Positions 48,013 through 56,485 of a stretch of DNA of 64,000 bases are shown here, one piece after another. The notes below the pieces were generated by a model. The model was not told where the DNA came from. It made no database searches and saw nothing but the letters and a program-made list of their open reading frames with translations. The stretch is from Streptomyces sp. NRRL F-5122 (GTDB taxonomy: Bacteria > Actinomycetota > Actinomycetes > Streptomycetales > Streptomycetaceae): the NCBI RefSeq assembly GCF_001507435.1, contig NZ_LMWH01000015.1:124001-188000 (forward strand), given 5' to 3'. Position 1 is the first letter of the stretch. The number at the start of each line of letters is the position of its first letter. The position numbers and the translations under genes are program-made.

Positions 48013-48912
48013 ATGACCGACTACGGACGCCCTCTCTCCTTCGGGGTGAGCCTCGACCCCGCGGCCGACGCCGTGCACCGGACCCGGCGCCTCGCCCGTG
48101 CGGCGGAGGACCACGGCCTGGAGTACCTCGCCGTCCAGGACCACCCCTACCAGCCCGGCCATCTGGACACCTGGACCCTGATCACGCACCTGGCCGCGGC
48201 AACGGACCACATCACGTTCCTCACCGACGTGGCCGATCTGCAGCTTCGCCCGCCGGCCATGCTGGCCAAGGCGGCCGCGTCGCTCGCCGTCCTCACCGAT
48301 GGCCGGCTCCAGCTCGGTGTCGGCGGAGGCGGCATCCCCGACGCCATCGCGTCGATGGGCGGCCCGGCACGGCGCGGCGAGCCGATGGTCGCCTTCACCG
48401 AGGAGTCGCTGACCGTAATGCGCCAGGCGCTGGCGGGAGGGGTGGTCCGGCTGCGGAGCCCGCACCATTCCGTCGGCGGATACCAGGCCGGTCCGGTGCC
48501 CCCGAAACCCGTCGAACTGTGGCTCGGCGCGCAGAAGTCCAAGATGCTCGCCGTGACCGGCCGGTCGGCGGACGGCTGGATCTCCCCGCTGAACATCTAC
48601 GTCCCGCCGCAGCAGGTGCCCTCCCGCCAGCAGATCATCGACGAGGCGGCCTCGGCCTCGGGACGCGATCCGCGGACGATCCGCCGCGTCTACAACGTGA
48701 TCGGCGCGATCGGGGACCACCGGGGAGCCCCGGGCCTCGTCGGCGACGTGCGGCGGTGGGTGGACACCCTCACCGAGTGGGCCGGCGACCTCGGTTTCGA
48801 CACCTTCGTCCTCTGGCCTGCCACGGACCCCGACCGGCAGGTCGCCCTCTTCGCCGGCGAGGTGGTCCCCGCCGTACGCGAGCGTGTGGCGGCTCTGCGG
48901 AGCGGGCGATGA
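48013..48912 (+). CDS. LLM-class (F420- or flavin-dependent) oxidoreductase
   Basis: 299-aa TIM-barrel oxidoreductase of the luciferase-like monooxygenase class. Typical parts are FGVSLDPAADAVHRTRRLARAAEDHGLEYLAVQDHPYQ, FLTDVADLQLRPPAMLAKAAASLAVLTDGRLQLGVGGG and PVELWLGAQKSKMLAVTGRSADGWI. The chemistry is hydride transfer from reduced F420 or FMN; the substrate is unknown. ATG 48013 gives MTDYGRPLSFG. Its stop overlaps the start of the berberine-bridge-type oxidase (ATGA), so both enzymes are made together under the divergent HxlR regulator. Confidence 0.9.
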   Translation: MTDYGRPLSFGVSLDPAADAVHRTRRLARAAEDHGLEYLAVQDHPYQPGHLDTWTLITHLAAATDHITFLTDVADLQLRPPAMLAKAAASLAVLTDGRLQLGVGGGGIPDAIASMGGPARRGEPMVAFTEESLTVMRQALAGGVVRLRSPHHSVGGYQAGPVPPKPVELWLGAQKSKMLAVTGRSADGWISPLNIYVPPQQVPSRQQIIDEAASASGRDPRTIRRVYNVIGAIGDHRGAPGLVGDVRRWVDTLTEWAGDLGFDTFVLWPATDPDRQVALFAGEVVPAVRERVAALRSGR

Positions 48913-50216
48913 GCGCCGACCCGGGACCGGCACCCGCCGAACTCGCCGGGAAGCTGATCACCCCTGACGACAGCCGCTACGGCCTGCTCCGCTCCACCTA
49001 CACCACCGTGGGCCGCCCGGCCGTGGTCGTCCTGCCGCAGTCCGCGGCCGACGTCGCCGCGGCACTGCGGATGGCCCGCGAGCGTCGACTCCCACTCGCG
49101 GTGCGCAGCGGTGGGCACGGGCTGAGCGGCAGGTCCACCAACAACGGCGGCCTCGTCGTCGACCTCAGCGCGCTGAGACGGGTCGAGGTGGTCGACCGGG
49201 CCGCGCGTCTCGTACGGGTGGAGGCGGGTGCCCGGTGGGCGCGGGTCGCCCGTGCCCTGGCCCCGCACGGGCTCGCCATCAGCTCCGGCGACCACGGCAA
49301 CGTCGGAGTCGGCGGCCTGGCCACGGGCGGCGGCGTCGGATGGCTCGTACGGCACTACGGGCTGACCGTCGACCGCATCCGCGCCGTCGAGGTGGTCCTG
49401 GCCGACGGGACGATCACACGAGCCGATCCCGGAACCGATCCGGATCTGCTCTGGGTGATGCGCGGCGCGGGCGGCGGCGCGGGCGTCGCGGTGGCCTTCG
49501 AGATCGAGGCCGTCGAGTTGCGTGACGTGGGATTCGCGCAGCTGGCCGTGCCGGTGGATCCGGCCGGTGAGACGCTTCGCCGCTGGGAGTCGGCCATGAC
49601 ACAGGCACCGCGGGAGCTGTCGACGGCGGTGACACTGGCGGCCCAGGGATCCTCGGCGACCGCGTTCATCACCGCGGTCGTGGCCTCCGACAGCCCCGCC
49701 GCGATCCGCCGGGCCCTGGAGCCGCTCCTCGGGATCGGCCGCGTCATGGTCCAGCAGGCCCACCTCGTCCCGTACACCGAGCTGGTCTCGACCGCCCATC
49801 TGCACCCCAACACCGGGCAGATGCAGTCCACCACGACCAACGGGCTGTTCACCGAGACGGGTCCCGCGACGGCCCGCGCACTGGTGGAGGCGGCGACAGG
49901 GCCGCATCCGGTGCTCGTCCAGTTGCGTTCGCTCGGCGGCGCGTCCCACGACCCGGCCCCGTCCGCCACCGCCTTCGCGCACCGCCATCAGCGGACGCTG
50001 GCCGTCGTGTCGGCGTTCCCACCGGACGACCGACCGACGGCGGCCGCCGCCTGGGCACGGCTCGCGGCACACGCCGAGGGCGCCTATGTGAACTTCGAGA
50101 GCAATCCTGACGAGACGACGTTCGCGCGCGCCTACCCGGGGCAGACCGGTGCCCGGGTGGCAGAGCTGTGGAAGCGCTACGACCCCGACGGGCTCCTGCG
50201 CGGGCGGGCCGACTGA
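48909..50216 (+). CDS. FAD-linked oxidase, berberine-bridge-enzyme-like
   Basis: 435-aa flavoprotein of the PCMH/BBE family. The FAD domain has VVLPQSAADVAAALRMARERRLPLAVRSGGHGLSGRS, whose His (residue near 65) aligns with the covalent 8-alpha-histidyl FAD site. ISSGDHGNVGVGGLATGGGVGWLVRHYGL lacks the second covalent cysteine found in bicovalent members. The C-terminal BBE motif is YVNFESNPDETTFARAYPGQTGARVAELWKRYDPDGLLR, with Phe-Glu in place of the common YxNY-type. It oxidises alcohols or amines with O2 or another acceptor. The start overlaps the LLM gene by ATGA. Confidence 0.9.
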   Translation: MSADPGPAPAELAGKLITPDDSRYGLLRSTYTTVGRPAVVVLPQSAADVAAALRMARERRLPLAVRSGGHGLSGRSTNNGGLVVDLSALRRVEVVDRAARLVRVEAGARWARVARALAPHGLAISSGDHGNVGVGGLATGGGVGWLVRHYGLTVDRIRAVEVVLADGTITRADPGTDPDLLWVMRGAGGGAGVAVAFEIEAVELRDVGFAQLAVPVDPAGETLRRWESAMTQAPRELSTAVTLAAQGSSATAFITAVVASDSPAAIRRALEPLLGIGRVMVQQAHLVPYTELVSTAHLHPNTGQMQSTTTNGLFTETGPATARALVEAATGPHPVLVQLRSLGGASHDPAPSATAFAHRHQRTLAVVSAFPPDDRPTAAAAWARLAAHAEGAYVNFESNPDETTFARAYPGQTGARVAELWKRYDPDGLLRGRAD

Positions 50217-50316
50217 CGGCCGCCACGGCACACGAGCGGGAGAGCAGGCGTACGGCGCGGGGTGTGTCCGGGCACGGCGACACCGACGCGGGCTTTCGTT
50301 CCGCCCGGCGGCGGGT

Positions 50317-50706
50317 TCACTTCCGGGCCGACTCCACGCACGTTTCGGTGGCTCCCATGCAGGGCTCGGCATCCGGCAGATGCGTCTGCGCCCACTGCCC
50401 GAGCGCCTTGAGCGCGGGCTCGAGTGCGGCCCCGGACTCCGTCAGCCGATAGGAGACCCGCAGCGGCGGGCCCTCGTCGACCTCGCGCACCACCAGTCCG
50501 GCGGCGCCGAGTTCGGCGAGCCGGTCGGAGAGCATGCGCTCGCTGAGGCCCGGAATCGCCCGCCGCAGGTCGGCGAAGTGCGCCGGCTGGTCCACGAGCA
50601 CCGCCACGATCGGGCCGCTCCAACGCTTTCCGAGCAACTGGAAGACGCGGGTGATGCCGCCGTCCACCTGTTTGCATGCCGCCACGTCGTGACCCTGAGC
50701 CGCCAT
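50317..50706 (-). CDS. YodB-like HxlR regulator with three cysteines
   Basis: 129-aa winged-helix repressor. C11 lies just before GITRVFQLLGKRWSGPIVAVL, and the C-terminus has two more cysteines seven apart (C116, C123 in DAEPCMGATETC). Bacillus YodB, which represses azoreductase AzoR1 and responds to quinones and diamide by disulfide formation, has cysteines at the same relative places (6, 101, 108; from memory). DNA-reading helix: AHFADLRRAIPGLSERMLSDRLAELGAAGLVVREV. The gene is divergent from azoR, with a clear inverted repeat between, so it very likely represses azoR and itself. Confidence 0.92.
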   Translation of the reverse strand: MAAQGHDVAACKQVDGGITRVFQLLGKRWSGPIVAVLVDQPAHFADLRRAIPGLSERMLSDRLAELGAAGLVVREVDEGPPLRVSYRLTESGAALEPALKALGQWAQTHLPDAEPCMGATETCVESARK

Positions 50707-50712
50707 GGATAC

Positions 50713-50750
50713 AGCTTACTACCCCGACAGGGGGTGAAAAAAAGTAAGCT
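50713..50750. promoter_or_regulatory. Operator of the YodB-like regulator
   Basis: AGCTTACT (50713-50720) and AGTAAGCT (50743-50750) are exact inverted repeats, 30 bp apart centre to centre. The left arm is 6 nt from the regulator start codon. The right arm lies within the spacer of the azoR promoter candidate. Binding at both would silence both genes. Confidence 0.6.
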
Positions 50751-50763
50751 CCTGTGTTAGATA
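50735..50763 (+). promoter_or_regulatory. Candidate azoR promoter
   Basis: TGAAAA (50735-50740), 17 nt, TAGATA (50758-50763). The -10 is good and the -35 fair. The right operator arm (50743-50750) falls in the spacer, and azoR starts 62 nt downstream. Confidence 0.45.
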
Positions 50764-50825
50764 TAGCTCTGTACGAATTCTTAGCCCGGCTCGTCCGGGC
50801 TCGGGCACGTTCTTTGGAGACCCCC

Positions 50826-51476
50826 ATGGCCACCCTGCTGCACATCGACTCGTCCGTCTTCTCGGGCGAGGCGTCCGCCTCGCGCGCCGTCACGGACGCC
50901 TTCCGCAAGGCCTGGCAGGAACAGCACCCCGACGGCACGGTCGTCTACCGGGACCTGGCCGCCGAGCCCGTGCCGCACATCACCGCCGATGCGCACACCG
51001 CGGGCTTCGCCGACCCCGCCACCCACTCCTCGGAACAGGCGGCCGCCTTCGAGGAGCGCATCGCGCTGATCGAGGAGCTGGAGCAGGCGGACGCGGTGCT
51101 GATCGGCGCCCCGATGTACAACTACTCGATCCCCTCGACCCTCAAGGCCTGGCTGGACAACGTGATCCTGTTCGGCCGGACCGCGGGCGAGACGTCCTCC
51201 ATCAAGGGCCTGCCGGTCACCGTCGTCGCCAGCCGCGGCGGCTCCTACGCGCCGGGCACGCCGAAGCAGGATTTCGAGTACGTGCAGAACTACCTGCAGG
51301 CCGTCCTCGCCGACACGCTCGGGCTGGAACTCGACTTCATCGTCCCGGAGCTCACCATGGCCCCGCACAACCCGGCCATGGCCGAGCTGGTCCCGCTCTA
51401 CGAGGCCTCCCGCGAGCGTGCCTTCGGTGAGGCGGCCTCCAAGGCCAAGGAGCTCGCCGAGCGACTCGCCGCATAA
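50826..51476 (+). CDS. azoR: FMN-dependent NADH:quinone/azo reductase
   Basis: 216-aa flavodoxin-fold reductase of the AzoR family. FMN phosphate site: HIDSSVFSGEASASRAVTDAF. Isoalloxazine contacts: APMYNYSIPSTLKAWLDNVILFGRTAG and VVASRGGSYAPGTPKQDFEYVQNYLQAVL. It reduces quinones and azo compounds by two electrons, protecting thiols. ATG 50826 (MATLLHIDSS) is preceded by TTGGAGACCCCC. Divergent regulator, operator and promoter together form a quinone-stress switch. Followed by a compound stem that probably ends the transcript. Confidence 0.93.
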   Translation: MATLLHIDSSVFSGEASASRAVTDAFRKAWQEQHPDGTVVYRDLAAEPVPHITADAHTAGFADPATHSSEQAAAFEERIALIEELEQADAVLIGAPMYNYSIPSTLKAWLDNVILFGRTAGETSSIKGLPVTVVASRGGSYAPGTPKQDFEYVQNYLQAVLADTLGLELDFIVPELTMAPHNPAMAELVPLYEASRERAFGEAASKAKELAERLAA

Positions 51477-51488
51477 CCGGCGAGGAGC

Positions 51489-51534
51489 GGAACGCCGTCC
51501 ACCGCCCGCATCGCCGGGCGCCGGGCGGCGTTCC
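51489..51534 (+). terminator. Two-tier stem after azoR
   Basis: GGAACGCCG (51489-51497) pairs with CGGCGTTCC (51526-51534), and inside it CGCCCG (51503-51508) pairs with CGGGCG (51515-51520). It starts 12 nt after the azoR stop. Confidence 0.6.
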
Positions 51535-51729
51535 CCCATGTCTGCCCCGTATACCCCGGGAAGCAGGCGAGAACGCTCCGCAGACCGTAGCCTGACGGAA
51601 GGCCCGCAGCGGCTCGTGCCGGTAGCCGGCGCTTCGGCGATCCATTTCGGCCGGCCCGTGGCATTCCCCTCTCACTCACCGCACTCCAGGCACCGCCGAT
51701 GCGGCGGAAGGACGATCGCGGAGGTTCTG

Positions 51730-53229
51730 ATGACTGCGACGGTGGACCCGGATCGCTCCGAATGGGACGTCATCGTCCTCGGCGCCGCTGCCGCCGGAGA
51801 GAACGCCGCCCAGTACGCCGCCCAGTTCTCGGGTCTGTCGTCGGTGCTCGTGGAGAACCTGCTCGTCGGCGGTGAATGCTCCTACTGGGCGTGCATGCCC
51901 AGCAAGGCTCTCCTGCGGCCGGTCGAGGTGGTCGACGCGGCCGCGCACTCGCCCGGAGTCACGGCTCGGCTCGAGCCCTCGGCCGTGCTCGCGCGACGCG
52001 ACGTCGTGATCAACGGCCTGGACGACACCTCCCAGGTGAAATGGGCCCTGGACACCGGCATCGACGTGGTGCGGGGCTACGGGCGGCTCACCGGTGAACG
52101 GAGGATCGCGGTGAGCCGGGACGACGGGCCGGTCCGGGAACTGACGGCCCGACATGCCGTGGTCATCGACACGGGTTCCTGCCCCGCCGTACCGGATGTC
52201 CCCGGACTGCGGGCCGCGCTGCCCTGGAACTCCCGCGATGTCACCACGATGAAGGAAGTACCCCGCCGGGTCGTCATCCTCGGCGGCGGGGTGGTCGCGT
52301 GCGAGGCGTCCACCTGGCTGCACGGCCTCGGAGCCGCCGAGGTGACCGTCGTCCAGCGCGGACCACGGCTGCTGGCCCGCTCCGAGCCGTTCGCGGGCGA
52401 GTTGGTCGCCGAGGAGCTGCGGGACTGCGGTGTGCGGCTCTGCCTGGGGCGCGGAATGTCACGGGTGGAGCGCTCCGACCCGTGGGACACCGGCCAGGGG
52501 CGTGTGCACGGCGGTGAGGTGAGGGTGACCCTCGACGACGGCACGGTGCTCGTGGCGGACGAGATCGTGGTGGCCGTCGGCCGTACCCCGAACACCGGCG
52601 ACATCGGCCTGGAGACCGTCGGACTGTCGCCCGGCGGCTACCTCGACGTCGACGACCACCAGGCTGTGCGCGGCGTGCCCGGCGACTGGCTGTACGCCAT
52701 CGGCGACGTGTGCGGGCGTGCCCTGCTCACCCACATGGGCAAGTACCAGGCCCGTATCGCCGGAGAGGTCATCGCGGCACGCGCCGGCGGTTCCCCGGAC
52801 CTGCCCTCATCGGCCGAGGGACACCGAGGGCTGCCCCAGGTCGTCTTCACCACCCCGGAGGTCGGCAGCGCCGGTGTCACCGAAGAACAGGCACGGGAGG
52901 CGGGCATCGACATCGAGGTCGTGGAATACGACCTCGGTGCGCTCGCGGGCACCTGGGTCATGCGCCCGGACTACCGGGGCCGGGCCAAACTCGTCGTCGA
53001 CCGCGCCGAGGACATCGTGATCGGGGCGACGTTCGTGGGGGCGGGCATCGCCGAACTCGTGCATTCGGCGACCACGGCGATCGTCGGACGTATCCCTTTG
53101 TCCACCCTGTGGCACGTGGTGCCCAGCTATCCCACGGCGAGCGAGATCTGGCTCCGGCTCCTGGAGACACTGCGATCGCAGCGCCATGCGGCACGCGCCG
53201 GGGGAGGCGCGGCAGGGGAGCGCGGCTGA
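51730..53229 (+). CDS. Pyridine nucleotide-disulfide oxidoreductase with atypical C-terminal site
   Basis: 499-aa flavoprotein of the dihydrolipoamide dehydrogenase/mercuric reductase class. The redox disulfide is C50-SYWA-C55 (GGECSYWACMPSKALL), FAD motif VIVLGAAAAGENAAQYAA, NAD motif VVILGGGVVACEASTWLHGLG, and YAIGDVCGRALLTHMGKYQARIAGE. In the dimerisation domain, the usual H-x-H-P-T-x-x-E active-site motif reads PSYPTASE, so the catalytic base histidine is replaced by tyrosine. Electron acceptor unknown; thiol/disulfide exchange may be altered. ATG 51730 (MTATVDPDRS) has GGAGGTTCTG upstream; the frame to 51418 is rejected. Confidence 0.88.
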   Translation: MTATVDPDRSEWDVIVLGAAAAGENAAQYAAQFSGLSSVLVENLLVGGECSYWACMPSKALLRPVEVVDAAAHSPGVTARLEPSAVLARRDVVINGLDDTSQVKWALDTGIDVVRGYGRLTGERRIAVSRDDGPVRELTARHAVVIDTGSCPAVPDVPGLRAALPWNSRDVTTMKEVPRRVVILGGGVVACEASTWLHGLGAAEVTVVQRGPRLLARSEPFAGELVAEELRDCGVRLCLGRGMSRVERSDPWDTGQGRVHGGEVRVTLDDGTVLVADEIVVAVGRTPNTGDIGLETVGLSPGGYLDVDDHQAVRGVPGDWLYAIGDVCGRALLTHMGKYQARIAGEVIAARAGGSPDLPSSAEGHRGLPQVVFTTPEVGSAGVTEEQAREAGIDIEVVEYDLGALAGTWVMRPDYRGRAKLVVDRAEDIVIGATFVGAGIAELVHSATTAIVGRIPLSTLWHVVPSYPTASEIWLRLLETLRSQRHAARAGGGAAGERG

Positions 53230-53325
53230 GGCACCGGGGGCCGGGGAAGAAGTCGTCCTCGCCCGCAGGGGAGGGAGTCCGCGTCGCCTTGCGGTGCGGG
53301 AGACGTCGCGGCAGGGTTCGACGGT

Positions 53326-53778
53326 ATGGCCACCTTGCTGATCGTGCATCACACACCCTCGCCGAACTGCCAGGCGCTGTTCGAAGCCGTCGTCTCCGGT
53401 GCGACGGCGCCTGAGATCGAGGGTGTGCGGGTGGTGCGGCGTGCGGCACTGTCGGCGACCGCATCGGACGTACTGGAGGCCGACGGCTGCCTGTTGGGCA
53501 CCCCGGCGAATCTCGGTTACATGTCCGGGGCCCTCAAGCACTTCTTCGACCAGATCTACTACCCGTGCCTGGACGAGACGCGCGGCCGGCCGTTCGGCTA
53601 CTGGGTGCACGGCGGCAACGATGTGACCGGGGCGGTACGGGGGATCGAGTCCATCACCACGGGGCTCGGCTGGCGACGCGTGGCCGAGGCGGTGACCGTG
53701 ACGGGCGAGCCGGGCAAGCCCGACATCGAGGCGTGCTGGGAGCTGGGAGCGACGGTCGCCGCCGGACTGATGGGCTGA
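53326..53778 (+). CDS. Flavodoxin-like NAD(P)H-dependent reductase
   Basis: 150-aa small flavodoxin-fold protein. The phosphate-binding loop is LLIVHHTPSPNCQALFEAVV, where T/S residues follow strand 1. The second FMN loop is LGTPANLGYMSGALKHFFDQIYYP, and the third GRPFGYWVHGGNDVTGAVRGIESI. These are the marks of WrbA-like/flavodoxin oxidoreductases; partner unknown. ATG 53326. The upstream disulfide oxidoreductase is 96 nt away in the same direction, and they may be co-transcribed. Confidence 0.85.
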   Translation: MATLLIVHHTPSPNCQALFEAVVSGATAPEIEGVRVVRRAALSATASDVLEADGCLLGTPANLGYMSGALKHFFDQIYYPCLDETRGRPFGYWVHGGNDVTGAVRGIESITTGLGWRRVAEAVTVTGEPGKPDIEACWELGATVAAGLMG

Positions 53779-54001
53779 CCTCGCCCGGCTTGCCCCGCGC
53801 CGCACATGCACGACCGGAACCCGCTGCTCAGCCGACCGGTCGGCCGTTCGGTGCGCCGTCGACCGCGGCCGTACCTCGCCAATGGCGCCCGACCGGAGCG
53901 CGTGTTCCGGGTGGCACCCACACGTCTGCCGCACATCCGGCGTTCTTGCTTCCGCAGCGGAGGCGTGCGCCGCGGTTCATGCCCACTGCCCACTCTCGGC
54001 C

Positions 54002-54014
54002 CGTTCGAACGTTC
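54002..54014 (+). promoter_or_regulatory. Palindrome CGTTCGAACGTTC upstream of the PHP gene
   Basis: CGTTCGAACG (54002-54011) is a perfect 10-bp palindrome overlapping GAACGTTC (54007-54014), another perfect palindrome, 28 nt before the PHP gene start and just ahead of its ribosome-binding site. It may be an operator or leader element. Confidence 0.3.
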
Positions 54015-54041
54015 AAACCGGTGTCGCAGCAGGAGCTGACA

Positions 54042-55748
54042 ATGGGTCACGACGGTCACATGCACGGGCATGGGCACCACCATCACCACGATCACGGGCA
54101 CGGCGACGCCTCATCGTTGCCGCCCGCGCTCGACATGTCGGTTCCCGACCGGGAACTGACGCCGAGTCAACTCTCGCGGCGCTCCATGTTGCGCCGCACC
54201 GGACTGCTCGGCGCGGGCCTGGCCGCGGGGAGCGTCCTCACGGGCGCGGGCCAGGCCGCCGCGACGTCCGGATCGCAGGCTTCGCGCAGTGAACGGTCCC
54301 ACGGATACCTGTGGCTGGCGGGCGACCACCACATCCACACCCAGTACAGCTCCGACGCCAAGTACCGGGTCGTCGACCACGTCCGGCAGGCGAATGCGCA
54401 CGGCCTGGACTGGATGGTCATCACCGACCATGGCAGTGAGGCGCATGCCAAGATCGGTGTGGAGAAGGTCAACCCGGACATCGTCGAAGCGCGTGAGCGG
54501 ATCGACGACACGCTCGTCTTCCAGGGACTGGAGTGGAACATCCCGGCCGCCGAGCACGGCACGGTGTTCGTCCACCCCGGCCGTAACGAGGTCGCGGTCC
54601 TCAAGCAGTTCGAGAACTCCTTCGACGGCTCGGTGAAGAATGCCGGCGCCAGTACTCCGGCGAACGAGGCGCTCGCCATCGCGGGCATCAACTTCCTCGC
54701 CGACCAGGTCCGTCGCCGCAAGGTGGCGGACGCCCTCTTCGTCGCCAACCATCCGGCCCGCAAGGGCATCGACTCCCCGCACGAGATCCGCGCCTGGCGC
54801 GACGCCCAGCCCTCCATCGCGGTCGGCATGGAGGGTGCCCCGGGCCACCAGGCCGGCGGTCTGCCCGCTCCGATGGGCCCCGGCTCCGCGCGTGGCATAT
54901 ACGACAACAGCCCCAGCGCCGACTCCTTCGCCGGCTATCCGCTGGAGAGCTACCGCACATGGGGCGGTTTCGACTGGATGACCGCCACGGTCGGCGGACT
55001 GTGGGACAGCCTGCTCGCCGAGGGCAAGCCCTGGTGGATCACGGCCAACTCCGACTCGCACAACGTGTACGCTGACAGCGCAGTGCGCGGCCCGAACAGC
55101 GACTTCAACGCCAACGGCCGTTACGACGACCCGGTGTACGGCGGCGGCCTCAGCCTCACCGACACCGACTTCTGGCCCGGCCAGTACTCCCGCACCCATG
55201 TCGGCGCCGCCTCCTTCTCCTACAAGGCGGTCATGGACGGCATCCGCGCCGGCCGCGTCTGGGTCGATCACGGCGGACTCATCAGCGGCCTGAACGCCCA
55301 ACTGCGCGCGGACGGCCGGGCGGTGACGCTGGGCGACGTGCTCCACGTCCGCCGCGGCAGCCACGTCGACCTCGTCGTCGAGATCGGCCTCGCCAGCGGC
55401 CCGAACTGGGCGCAGTTCGTGCCGACGCTGGCCCGCGTCGACGTGATCCAGGGCGCCGTCACCGGTCGGGTCGCCGACAAGGACACCCTGGCCACGCCGA
55501 ACACCAAGGTGGTCAAGTCCTTCGAGGTGAACAGGTCCACCGGGTCGGTGCGCCTCACGTACTCCCTCGGCCGTGTGGACAAGCCGGCGTACGTCCGGCT
55601 CAGGGGCACCGACGGCAACCGCACGGCGGTCGGCCTGCGCGGCGCCTCCGTCGACCCGGCGGGACCTGCGATCGACGTCGTGGGTGACGCCGACCCGTGG
55701 AAGGACCTGTGGTTCTACTCCAACCCGATGTGGGTCCTGCCCGCATGA
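54042..55748 (+). CDS. Tat-exported PHP-domain metallohydrolase with His-rich N-terminus
   Basis: 568-aa protein. Eleven of the first 22 residues are His (GHMHGHGHHHHHDHGH). A Tat signal follows, not at the N-terminus but at residues 45-75 (SRRSMLRRTGLLGAGLAAGS ... GQAAA), with twin arginines R46-R47. The mature part is a PHP-type hydrolase (H97-x-H99 in GDHHIHTQYSSD, VITDHGSEAH, ANHPARKG, ANSDSHNVY), similar to CehA/McbA-type enzymes that hydrolyse phospho- or carbamate esters with metals. ATG 54042 has CAGGAG at 7 nt; the next ATG (54135) has no such site, so the His-rich start is supported. Coupled by ATGA to the next gene. Confidence 0.85.
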   Translation: MGHDGHMHGHGHHHHHDHGHGDASSLPPALDMSVPDRELTPSQLSRRSMLRRTGLLGAGLAAGSVLTGAGQAAATSGSQASRSERSHGYLWLAGDHHIHTQYSSDAKYRVVDHVRQANAHGLDWMVITDHGSEAHAKIGVEKVNPDIVEARERIDDTLVFQGLEWNIPAAEHGTVFVHPGRNEVAVLKQFENSFDGSVKNAGASTPANEALAIAGINFLADQVRRRKVADALFVANHPARKGIDSPHEIRAWRDAQPSIAVGMEGAPGHQAGGLPAPMGPGSARGIYDNSPSADSFAGYPLESYRTWGGFDWMTATVGGLWDSLLAEGKPWWITANSDSHNVYADSAVRGPNSDFNANGRYDDPVYGGGLSLTDTDFWPGQYSRTHVGAASFSYKAVMDGIRAGRVWVDHGGLISGLNAQLRADGRAVTLGDVLHVRRGSHVDLVVEIGLASGPNWAQFVPTLARVDVIQGAVTGRVADKDTLATPNTKVVKSFEVNRSTGSVRLTYSLGRVDKPAYVRLRGTDGNRTAVGLRGASVDPAGPAIDVVGDADPWKDLWFYSNPMWVLPA

Positions 55749-56368
55749 GCACACCGCACGACGCGTCCGGCGTCCACTCCGTTCTCGGGGTGGACGCCGG
55801 TACGGCGACACTCCGCGAGGCGGACCATCTGATCCACGATCTGGTGGAGCGTCTGGACCTTCCCGGCGACACGATCGCCTGCACCCACCTGATCCGCACC
55901 GCCGAACGGCGTGGCACGGCGGTCTCGTTCGCGCTGCCCGACCCCGAGGCGGCCGAGGCGGCATTCGCGCTCCTGCCGGGTGCGGCGGAAGGGATGGACC
56001 TGGGCGCCGCACTGGGGGAGCGGGCACACGGTCCGGCGGTGGCCGTGCGCGCGGCGGTCCTGGCCGCAGCCGAACACACAGCCAGGCAGGGCGGCAGGGC
56101 CGTGGTGTTCCCCGGAGCGGATCGCCTCACCGGCACGGTCACGGTGGCCGACGTGCTCGCCCTCACCTCGGTCGAGCGGGTCACCGTGCTCGGCACGCCG
56201 TCCGGTGGGCAGGGGCCCGATCCGGCCCTCCCGCTGCAGACCCGCGACCACGTGCGGCCGGAGTGGCGGGAGGGCGCGCTGACGCTCGTGCTGGTTCCGG
56301 CCGCGGGCGGAACCCTCGCGCCGTTCGAGGTGCCCAATCCCACTCCTTGCTGCGCGATGCACAGCTGA
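55745..56368 (+). CDS. Hypothetical protein ending in a Cys-Cys motif, coupled to the PHP gene
   Basis: 207-aa soluble protein. The centre is Ala-rich and helical (AERRGTAVSFALPDPEAAEAAFALLPGAAEGM; AVAVRAAVLAAAEHTARQGGRAVVFPGADRLTGTVTVADVLALTSV). The last residues are PNPTPCCAMHS, a vicinal cysteine pair with a nearby histidine that could bind metal. No family recognised. ATG 55745 overlaps the PHP stop (ATGA), so stoichiometric expression with the exported metallohydrolase is expected. A role in metal supply or maturation of that enzyme is a guess. It has no signal peptide. Confidence 0.75.
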   Translation: MSTPHDASGVHSVLGVDAGTATLREADHLIHDLVERLDLPGDTIACTHLIRTAERRGTAVSFALPDPEAAEAAFALLPGAAEGMDLGAALGERAHGPAVAVRAAVLAAAEHTARQGGRAVVFPGADRLTGTVTVADVLALTSVERVTVLGTPSGGQGPDPALPLQTRDHVRPEWREGALTLVLVPAAGGTLAPFEVPNPTPCCAMHS

Positions 56369-56485
56369 GGAAAGGCGACGGCCGCAGTTCCGCGGCGCTG
56401 TGGCGGCGATGAGTTCCGGTGCCGCGGCCGGTCCTCACCCGGGACGTACATCCGCCGGGACGACAGGAACCAGGGAGCCGCCCTC

